From Mixophyes australis (lineage: Eukaryota > Chordata > Amphibia > Anura > Limnodynastidae): a stretch of 64,000 nt of DNA. The first letter of the stretch is position 1; each line of letters opens with the position of its first letter. The stretch covers positions 54,250,811-54,314,810 of the forward strand of contig JAVHZZ010000011.1 of assembly GCA_036250195.1 (NCBI GenBank). Reading direction: 5' to 3'. Shown piece by piece: positions 56,576-64,000 of this stretch. Below the pieces are notes generated by a model, which saw only the letters and a program-made list of their open reading frames with translations, had not been told where the DNA came from and did no database searches. Both the position numbers and the translations under genes were made by a program.

Positions 56576-59500
56576 GTGAAGTTAGGGTCCCTGGAGTCCT
56601 CTCCATCGTCTATGAAATCTAAAGTCTGCGCTTTTGATGTTACAATTTCCTTTGCTACCAAAACCTTTGAGTCACAGGCATTGATTGATTCCGGAGCAGC
56701 AGGAAATTTTATTTCCAAATCATTAGTAAATCAATGGTCTCTACCAGTAATTACCTTAAAAACACCCATTACTGTGACGGCTATAGATGGATCACGTCTC
56801 ATCAACGGTCTCATCACCCAGAGTACGTCTCCAGTAACCCTTCAGATTGGTGCCCTGCATCATGAAGAAATATCGTTTTTAATCCTTCCTGTTACGACAA
56901 GTCCGATTGTCTTAGGCCTTCCATGGCTTCAGTGTCACTCTCCCCAGATTGACTGGCGCACCCCTCAAGTCACGTCTTGGGGGTCTGAATGTCATCATCG
57001 TTGCCTTTCTCAAGTCATTCCTCTCAAAGTACAGCAATCTTCCATCTCATCTACCTCACCGGGACTCCCTCCTCAATATGCTTCATTTACTGATGTTTTT
57101 GATAAAGCTCAGTCTGAACGTCTTCCTCCTCATCGTTCTTGGGATTGTCCGATCGACCTTCTTCCTGGCAAGACTCCTCCCAGGGGCCGGGTCTATCCAC
57201 TCTCGTTACCTGAAACTCAAGCTACATCTGAGTATATACAGGAGAACCTCCAGCGTGGGTTCATTCGACCTTCCACCTCGCCCGCTGGAGCTGGGTTCTT
57301 CTTCGTCAAAAAGAAGGATGGATCATTACGCCCTTGCATAGATTTTCGTGGACTCAATGCCATTACTATCAAGAATCGGTATCCCATTCCGCTGATCACT
57401 GAGCTATTCGATCGCATCAAGGGAGCCCGTATCTTTACTAAGTTGGATCTTCGTGGTGCCTACAATTTAATCAGAATCCGTTCCGGTGACGAATGGAAGA
57501 CAGCGTTTAACACCAGAGACGGGCATTACGAATATCTGGTAATGCCTTTCGGGCTGTGTAATGCCCCCGCTGTTTTTCAAGGCTTCATCAATGAGATCTT
57601 TCGGGACTTATTATATGTATGTGTCGTCGTCTACCTGGACGACATATTGATTTTTTCACAGGACCTGCCTTCTCACCACCAACATGTGGCAGAAGTCCTC
57701 TCCAGGCTACGGAAGAATTCATTGTTCTGTAAATTAGAAAAATGTTCATTCGAATTACCCCAGATTCCATTCTTGGGGTATATAGTCTCCGGAGTTGGCC
57801 TGAAGATGGATCCAGACAAGGTGAATGCTGTACTACATTGGCCCCAGCCAACTACTCTTCGTGCTATCCAGCGTTTTTTAGGTTTTGCCAATTACTATAG
57901 ACGCTTCATTCAAGACTTTTCTTCCATTGCATCTCCTATTGTGGCCCTGACTCGAAAAGGGGCTAATCCTAAGCAATGGTCACCTGAGGCTCTTCAAGCC
58001 TTTCAAACATTAAAAGAGTCCTTCTCTTCGGCTCCAATCCTTCGACAGCCTGATGTGACACTCCCCTTCTTTCTAGAAGTAGATGCCTCTAATGTGGGCT
58101 TAGGAGCTATTCTCTCCCAACGCTCGGAACAGCAAAAATTCCATCCTTGTGCATTCTATTCTCGGGGTCTTCTGCCCGCAGAGAAGAATTACACTATCGG
58201 GGACAAGGAATTACTGGCTATCAAAGCTGCATTAGAGGAGTGGAGATACTTATTGGAGGGAGCTCGCCATCCGGTGACGATCTTCACGGATCATAAGAAC
58301 TTGTCATATCTCCAGTCTGCCCAATGCTTGAACCCTCGTCAAGCAAGATGGTCTCTTTTCTTTTCCCGTTTTGAATTAATAATAACCTTCAAACCAGCTG
58401 CCAAGAACAAAAAAGCGGACGCTTTATCTAGAGCCTTTGTGACGTCCTCTGATATAGAAGAGGTTTCCAACCATACCATTCTAGACCCCAAATGTATCTC
58501 ACTGGCTGCTTCATCCACCAGAACGCTACCATTTGGGAAGACCCTCGTGCCTCCTACTCTAAGGAGGAAAATCCTTTCGTGGTTCCATGCCTCTCGTTTT
58601 TCTGGACACGCCGGTGAACACAAGACCTTTGAGATTCTCTCTCGAAGTTACTGGTGGCCTTCAATGAGGAGAGACGTCAAAGAGTTCATTGCTTCCTGTG
58701 AATTATGTTCCCAGTTCAAATCCTCCCGCAGAACTCCAGCAGGGTTGCTGCGACCACTACCCATTCCGTCCAAACCATGGACCCATATTAGTATGGATTT
58801 CGTTACTGACTTACCACCTAGTAAGAATCATAACACTATTTGGGTGGTGGTGGACAGATTTTCGAAGATGGCTCATTTCATCCCTCTGTCTGGTTTGCCT
58901 TCCTCGTCTATCCTGGCTGAACATTTCATTAAAGAGATCTTCCGTATCCATGGATGTCCGTCTGAGATTGTGTCTGATAGAGGAGTACAATTCGTTTCCA
59001 GATTCTGGCGAGCCCTTTGTAAAACCTTGGGCATACGATTAGCACTATCATCTTCTTACCATCCGCAATCTAACGGACAAACTGAACGTGTCAATCAAGA
59101 TCTTGAGACTTTTATAAGAATGTTTTCATCAGCCAATCAAGACAACTGGGTAGAGTTGCTTCCTTGGGCTGAATTCGCCCATAACAACATGTACCATGAG
59201 TCATCATCCAAAACTCCATTTTTTGTGGTCTACGGTCACCATCCGTCTTTTCCGGAATTTCCTGCCCTCCCGCCCACCCAAGTTCCTGCGGTGGAAACTG
59301 TTTGTCAGACCTTTAAAAATATCTGGTCTCAGGTCAAAACCTGTTTAAAGAAGACATCTATCAAATATAAATCTTTCGCAGATAAGAAGAGGCGGGCTAT
59401 TCCACCACTAAAAATTGGAGATCGTGTCTGGTTATCCACCAAAAATATTCGTTTGAAGGTCCCATCCATGAAATTCGCCCCTCGTTTTATTGGTCCACAT

Positions 59501-59938
59501 AGGATCATTCAAGTAATCAATCCAGTATGTGTGAAACTTCTTCTTCCTAAGAATCTTCGGATTTCTAATGCCTTCCATGTATCCTTGCTCAAACCTCTTA
59601 TTATCAACCGTTTCTCAACTCCTCCCTCAGCTCCGCAGCCAGTTCAAGTTCATCAGGAGGAGGATTTCGAGATTACTGAGGTACTAGACGCAAAAATTTC
59701 GCGAGGAGTCCTCCACTTCCTCGTTCATTGGAAGGGCTTTGGTCCTGAGGAGCGCTCTTGGATCAAAGCTGAAGATCTTAATGCTCCTGCCCTTTTGAAG
59801 AAGTTTTATTCCAAAAATCCGGACAAGCCCGGTTCCAGGCGTTCTGTGCCCACCTTTAAAAGGGGGGGTACTGTCACTCACCGGACCGTGAGTGCTTCTT
59901 CCCGGACATTTAGGAACCGTGGCCGTCCTCCATCCTGA
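56576..59938 (+). CDS. pol: Gypsy C Pol (protease, RT, RNase H, integrase, chromodomain)
   Basis: The open frame is 1120 codons from a GTG at 56576. It is open further upstream, to the frameshift heptamer, so Pol is probably made as a Gag-Pol fusion rather than from this codon. Protease comes first, with Asp38 in ALIDSGAAGNF. RT follows, with [24 protein letters not shown] and the YLDD active site at residues 353-356. RNase H includes FLEVDAS and TDHKN near residue 570. Integrase has an HHCC-type zinc region (about 665-705) and catalytic Asp741, Asp801 and Glu837, giving the canonical 35-residue spacing. A chromodomain with FLVHWKGF lies near residues 1030-1080. The last 23 codons run into the 3' LTR. 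No stop or frameshift was found, in contrast to gypsy A, B and D. Confidence 0.95.
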   Translation: MKLGSLESSPSSMKSKVCAFDVTISFATKTFESQALIDSGAAGNFISKSLVNQWSLPVITLKTPITVTAIDGSRLINGLITQSTSPVTLQIGALHHEEISFLILPVTTSPIVLGLPWLQCHSPQIDWRTPQVTSWGSECHHRCLSQVIPLKVQQSSISSTSPGLPPQYASFTDVFDKAQSERLPPHRSWDCPIDLLPGKTPPRGRVYPLSLPETQATSEYIQENLQRGFIRPSTSPAGAGFFFVKKKDGSLRPCIDFRGLNAITIKNRYPIPLITELFDRIKGARIFTKLDLRGAYNLIRIRSGDEWKTAFNTRDGHYEYLVMPFGLCNAPAVFQGFINEIFRDLLYVCVVVYLDDILIFSQDLPSHHQHVAEVLSRLRKNSLFCKLEKCSFELPQIPFLGYIVSGVGLKMDPDKVNAVLHWPQPTTLRAIQRFLGFANYYRRFIQDFSSIASPIVALTRKGANPKQWSPEALQAFQTLKESFSSAPILRQPDVTLPFFLEVDASNVGLGAILSQRSEQQKFHPCAFYSRGLLPAEKNYTIGDKELLAIKAALEEWRYLLEGARHPVTIFTDHKNLSYLQSAQCLNPRQARWSLFFSRFELIITFKPAAKNKKADALSRAFVTSSDIEEVSNHTILDPKCISLAASSTRTLPFGKTLVPPTLRRKILSWFHASRFSGHAGEHKTFEILSRSYWWPSMRRDVKEFIASCELCSQFKSSRRTPAGLLRPLPIPSKPWTHISMDFVTDLPPSKNHNTIWVVVDRFSKMAHFIPLSGLPSSSILAEHFIKEIFRIHGCPSEIVSDRGVQFVSRFWRALCKTLGIRLALSSSYHPQSNGQTERVNQDLETFIRMFSSANQDNWVELLPWAEFAHNNMYHESSSKTPFFVVYGHHPSFPEFPALPPTQVPAVETVCQTFKNIWSQVKTCLKKTSIKYKSFADKKRRAIPPLKIGDRVWLSTKNIRLKVPSMKFAPRFIGPHRIIQVINPVCVKLLLPKNLRISNAFHVSLLKPLIINRFSTPPSAPQPVQVHQEEDFEITEVLDAKISRGVLHFLVHWKGFGPEERSWIKAEDLNAPALLKKFYSKNPDKPGSRRSVPTFKRGGTVTHRTVSASSRTFRNRGRPPS
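59858..59868 (+). promoter_or_regulatory. Polypurine tract of gypsy C
   Basis: AAAAGGGGGGG lies 3 nt (TAC) before the 3' LTR, the expected site for plus-strand DNA priming. It is inside the pol reading frame. Confidence 0.8.
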
Positions 59939-61807
59939 GGGTCTGCGCATGCGCAGCCCTTTCCTATACTTCAGTGTATGTCCCTTTAACTCAATTGGCA
60001 GATCAGGCAACACTCCCTATATTAAGCACCTGTGGTCAACACCACGTTGCCTGATCTTGGAGTCTCATTCCCCATGAGTCTCTGAAGGTGTTCCTGTATT
60101 CCTCGTGTATTCAGCGCTGCTGATTCCTGTGGTTTCCTAACCACTTCTATCCCTGTGGTTTCCAAACCACTTCTACTACTGTGGTTCCCATACCACTTCT
60201 ACCATCAACTGTATCATCGTGACTGTTTGCTGATTCCTATCCGCTGCCTCCGTGCACTACAGTCTTCTAAACCACTTCAACGCTATTATATATCATTGTG
60301 ACTGTTTGCTGATTCCTATCCGCTGCCTCCGTGCACTACAGTCTTCTAAAACACTTCAACGCTATTATATATCATTGTGACTGTTTGCTGATTCCTATCC
60401 GCTGCCTCCGTGCACTCCAGCCTTACTTCACATCCACTCACCTGTTCATCATCAAGTCTGTGAGCTGATTCCTATCCGCTGCCTCCGTGCACTACAGCTT
60501 CCAGCTGGCAACTCGCCTGTGTTCATCATCGTGACTGTTAGCTGATTCCTATCCGCTGCCCCTGTGCATTGCAGCCTCATCTCAGCTCTCCTGTGTTTGC
60601 TTTGAGACTGCTGCTCTCATTGCCATCTGCTACACTTCGTGATCAACAGCTCCTGGTCTACTCTGCTCTCCCGTGTTCCATCGCTGTTGGTACCTGTTGG
60701 TTGCTACTGGTTACCTCCGTGTGCCCGCAGAGTCCCGCTGCTGCTGACAGCGCTGTCGTCCATCTCCTGCTGATCCGCTCTCCACGCCTTCACGTGTTCC
60801 GCTGGTCTCTACCCTCCTGTCAGCATTGGATTCGTATCTCATCAACTACTCCTCTGCTGGATCATCTCCATTCTCCTGGGTCCCTCCTGAGTCCAGTTCC
60901 ACGTGTTACTGATTCCTGTGGATTCGTGTCCCTGTTGGTCTACTTACCTGTGCGCTGCACCTACTAGACCGCTGCCTCATCCATCTAGGGACTTCTCATC
61001 CAGCCGGCCTCCTGCCGCTCAGGTATCGCTGCACTCCTATCTGACTGCCTGCTTCTGAACCACGATATGCATACTTCTCATTGACTGTGCTGGTGTATTG
61101 CATATCTTGCTGGACTGTGTTGGTTCTCTTTGGAGTCTGCTATCCGCTGAGTCTATTGCCATCATTGACTGTGTTATCTTGTGCTGGACTACTTCAAGAG
61201 ACTTTCTATATTTGCAGATCCGTTCAGTCATTTATATATATATATTGTGCATATTACTGTGGATCGTGTATAAGGTGCCCGTGTATATCCTGTGTTGCAG
61301 TCTCTCCCCGTGTACCTCCTCACATATATATTCAGTGGTACAACTTGCTGATGACAGACCACTGATCCCTGTTTCCTGTATCACCTGTTCCATTATCCTC
61401 CCACATAGCAGTGGTACAACTTGCTACCGCAGACCACTGACTACCCGGATACCTCCACTTGGATTCCATTCCTTCACTCAGACAGCGGTACAACTTGCTA
61501 TCCGCAGACCGCTGACTCTCATCACCTCCTTGTTTCTGTTGGACATTCCTCCTCACTATAGCAGTGGTACAACTTGCTATCGCAGACCACTGACTACCTT
61601 CACGTGCCCTTGTCCATACAGTTCCTCGTGTATTATTACCTCCATATTACCAGTGCTGCTAGTCATAGACTTTCCTGAGCATCTCATCATCTATCATTTC
61701 CTGTTCCGTGATCACCCAGCTACCAGAGTACCCTATTACCATCTACATTGCTCTGGTAAGCCTACCACCTGGTGATCCCTGGGTAAAGACTCCTAGTGCC
61801 CGTGACA
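59872..61807 (+). repeat. Gypsy C 3' LTR
   Basis: This 1936-bp repeat is nearly identical to 53680-55615. The noted differences are G/A and A/T changes in the segment around 61064-61088. It contains the pol C-terminus and stop codon in its first 67 bp, and is followed by GGTAT. Confidence 0.95.
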
Positions 61808-62335
61808 GGTATATTTAGTACAGTAGTGTTCCCTAGTGAGATCTTAACCGATCAAGGGACACAGTTCATGAGTGAACTGGTTCAGTGTCTCTGGGGAAAG
61901 TGCGGAGTGCAGATCTCAGTATCTCCCTGGAAACATTACCTGCCACACCTCCTTTTTGCTTATCGGGAGATGTTGCAGGAGTTTACCCTTTTAATTAATA
62001 TATGGCCACAGCATCCGGGAATCTTTTGACCTGTCCTGGGAGTCTTGGAAATGGGAGCTACCCATCCAGGATGTGTCTGTGGTGGAGTATGTGATCAAGT
62101 TTAGAGATCGGTTAGAGATCCTCAAGGGGCTTGTCCAAACTAACCTAGAGATTTGGTATGATCCGGGCGTGAATGTCAGAGTTTTGGAGGTTGGGCAGAC
62201 AGTTCTTGTTCTGGTGCCCATGTGTGGAATCAAAACACCTAAGTGACATCACCTACATGCTGTCATTTGATAGCGATGGTCGGCTGCAGCGGACTTACCA
62301 CAAAAACATGCTAAAGGGATACCACGAGCGCGTGG
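61808..62335 (+). pseudogene. Gypsy D, downstream part: rest of integrase
   Basis: Directly after the gypsy C target duplication, the integrase core resumes with a FPSEILTDQGTQFMSEL block holding the second catalytic Asp. A HLLFAYRE block follows further on. The coding trace continues in changing frames to about 62335, with a GQTVLVLVP block typical of the integrase C-terminal part. Joined to 53462-53679 it shows that D was broken by C. It carries deletions and frameshifts of its own. Confidence 0.75.
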
Positions 62336-62830
62336 TGTCGGGGTATGTTTGTGTATGTGTGTTTTTAAGGCTATCACTTTTACTTTTACCTTGTTAATCC
62401 AATGTCGATTCTAGCCAGAACAAATTGATTAGCTCCCTTTGTTTATATTCTTATTAGCAACGTAGAAAAGAAAAATGGTTTGATTTTTGTTGAAAAGTGT
62501 AATTTTTCTACTTACTGAAAGCCTGCACTTCAGGAGGAGGCATTGATAGGCATCCCTCCAGTCAGGAATGTTTTAAGAAATGAGTGGGCCTATAAAAAGT
62601 GACACACTTTAGGGACTACGCACTAACTAGGAAATAGCCTATAAATACATCCTTTCCATCCCTTAAATACCATTTAAATATCTTGTCACACATATGGGTG
62701 CAATCAATGTACACATGCAGCAATGACAATAACACCAGCAACATAAAGAAATAGGTATAACAAAATTAGATAAATTCAAAGTTATGTTCCGTTTACAAAT
62801 AGTACAAGCTTCTCAGTCTAAAAACATAAC
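62336..62830. other. AT-rich non-coding sequence
   Basis: No gene or repeat is recognised. Confidence 0.45.
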
Positions 62831-62831
62831 T

Positions 62832-62930
62832 CCATACTTGCTAACTCTTCCTGAATGTCAGGGAAACTCCATGAAATAGGGGTGATCCCCCTCAATCCCT
62901 GATGCTGAGCCAGTACAAGACGTGGTTGGC
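62832..62930 (+). mobile_element. Truncated MITE copy (family of 34175-34498)
   Basis: It starts CATACTTGCTAACTCTTCC and continues with a GGGAAACTCC-type segment, then loses similarity. The right end is missing. Confidence 0.55.
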
Positions 62931-63125
62931 TTCGCCATCTGTAGCATGATGACACTGTACAGAAATTGTGTCCTATGTCCATGTATTGATGTCTATGGAG
63001 GTGGTCATTTTCATGGAGACCAAGATTTAATCAAAGGCTGACAGATAAGACAACATGATTTCAGTAATGGAGACAGAAAGGTAAAAGACACTTCAGTCAG
63101 AGATTCATTAGCTGATTTCTTTAAT

Positions 63126-63408
63126 GCATAGTTGCCTACTCTCCAGGAATGTCCGGGAGACTCCCACATTCTGGGAGACCTCCTGTGCTCCCGGTAGAGC
63201 AGGGTGACCTCCCGGTTCTCACCCCCGCAATAGATAAGTGGCGGGGCTTAATGGCGCAAATATAGCGTCATCTTAGCCAAAATTGTGCCAATCGTTTAGA
63301 GGGTGGGGCCAAAATGATGTGATTCATCAAGCCCTGCCCCCGCACTCCCACCCTCCCCGGGATCTCCCTGAAGCCAACGAGGAAAAGTTGGCAAGTATGC
63401 ATAGCCCT
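63126..63408. mobile_element. MITE copy (family of 34175-34498)
   Basis: The left end CATAGTTGCCTACTCTCC and right end (reverse complement CATACTTGCCAACTTTTCC) are inverted repeats. The interior has GGGAGACTCCC-type repeats like the 34175 copy. A clean 8-bp duplication was not found here, perhaps because of later mutation. Confidence 0.75.
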
Positions 63409-63810
63409 AACATAAGTACAAGTCTTTAAATCACAAGCTTTTAGAAACTTACATGGTCTGCAGTAGTGTATAAGAGGAATAGACATAGGGCCTGATGCTG
63501 AGTTAGGAGCAAAGCAAAGAAAAGGAGCAATTTTGCACCTTGGCAAAACCATGTTGCATTAGAGGAGAGGTAAATTTAAAATGTAGTGACAGATTTATAG
63601 TTGGGATACGCAATATCCTAGATCAACGTTTAATTTCAGTGTAAAAATAAAGCTATCAAGTATTTGTGTGCTGTAGGAAAAAACATCCAGTATTTTCCTT
63701 GTGTGTAAAAAAAGAAATCAATTTGTAACCATTGCATTGTAACATGATTTGCCCAGGTGCAAATTTGGTCCTTGTTTTTACTTTGCTCCTCATTCAGCAT
63801 CAAGCCGATA
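63409..63810. other. Non-coding sequence
   Basis: No gene or repeat is recognised. A short minus-strand open frame across 63268-63552 includes MITE sequence and has no family features. Confidence 0.45.
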
Positions 63811-63818
63811 GTGGTCTG

Positions 63819-63983
63819 CAGAGCCGTAACTTAGAATTCTAGCGCCTAGGGCGAGAAAGACAAATGCCTACCCCCTAGCCCTCAATTTTAACCAAATGTA
63901 CCTAAAATATTCCTAAATTGCGCCACCTTCAGCATTGTGCCCTGGGCGGTCGCCCCTGTCGCACAGCCCTAGTTACGGCCTTG
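63819..63983. mobile_element. Short hAT-type MITE (165 bp)
   Basis: The ends CAGAGCCGTAACTTAG and (reverse complement) CAAGGCCGTAACTAGG form inverted repeats. GTGGTCTG flanks both sides (63811-63818 and 63984-63991), a perfect 8-bp duplication. The interior has GCGCCTAGGGCG and GCCCTGGGCGGTC phrases typical of short hAT MITEs. Confidence 0.9.
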
Positions 63984-64000
63984 GTGGTCTGTTTCTAAAG

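Larger units (their letters stand above)
53680..61807 (+). mobile_element. Gypsy C: young, apparently intact Tf1/sushi-type chromovirus (8128 bp)
   Basis: Two 1936-bp LTRs flank gag and pol. Both outer edges carry GGTAT (53675-53679 and 61808-61812). Reading the two LTRs against each other shows only two clear substitutions, both near 54870-54900 and its counterpart, so the insertion is very recent. Gag and pol are uninterrupted. The protein order is capsid and zinc knuckle, then protease, RT, RNase H, integrase and chromodomain. It inserted into the integrase gene of gypsy D. It is probably capable of movement or was until recently, but this is inferred from sequence only. Confidence 0.95.

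Overview
This window is vertebrate nuclear DNA. It is most likely from an amphibian (anuran-like), judging by the mix of L2/CR1-type LINEs, an L1-type LINE, Tf1/sushi-type Ty3/gypsy elements, a class I endogenous retrovirus, hAT and Harbinger MITEs and a tRNA-headed SINE with an L2-like tail. No compact gene is present. Two short open segments flanked by good splice signals (5928-6030 and 48790-48892, both +) may be exons of one host gene. The second encodes a transmembrane segment. If so, most of the window is a transposon-filled intron.

Layout. 1-8390: a pyrimidine-rich degenerate tandem array, a decayed L2/CR1-like LINE, a 121-bp-arm foldback element, a LINE/SINE tail, the first candidate exon and an 828-bp hAT-type MITE with an 8-bp target duplication. 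8392-34690: one old minus-strand L1-type LINE of about 6.9 kb that has become a nest. It holds an endogenous retrovirus (8518-18339, minus, gag/pol/env all broken), gypsy A (20030-29084, plus, decayed), gypsy B inside A (24343-28493, minus), a truncated LINE inside a B LTR, a solo LTR inside B gag, a SINE fragment and a hAT MITE. 35627-39195: about 49 copies of a 73-bp satellite with a roughly 370-bp higher-order period. 39196-43050: an L2/CR1-like LINE with a long open endonuclease-RT frame. 43050-44245: an AT-rich palindrome split by a Helitron-like segment. 44260-53679: MITEs, hairpins, a SINE, the second candidate exon, a minisatellite and an old gypsy D. 53680-61807: a very young, apparently intact gypsy C inserted in the integrase of D. 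61808-64000: the rest of D, then MITEs.

Most informative result. Gypsy A, B and C share a layout in which the LTR ends in CA, followed by GT, a 10-nt primer site, one C and the gag ATG. In each element the 10-nt site is complementary to a 10-nt segment about 30 bp downstream of a TATA-like box in its own LTR. C uses a different sequence from A and B, so the two sites have changed together. This is the signature of self-primed reverse transcription, known for Tf1 and predicted for the vertebrate sushi group. Element C also has a GGGAAAT -1 frameshift heptamer between gag and pol, and a long leader with seven GTGGT/ACCAC hairpins, one of which carries a compensatory base-pair change.

Limits: family names rest on motifs and architecture read by eye. 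No database search, folding or alignment program was run, and percentages are hand counts.
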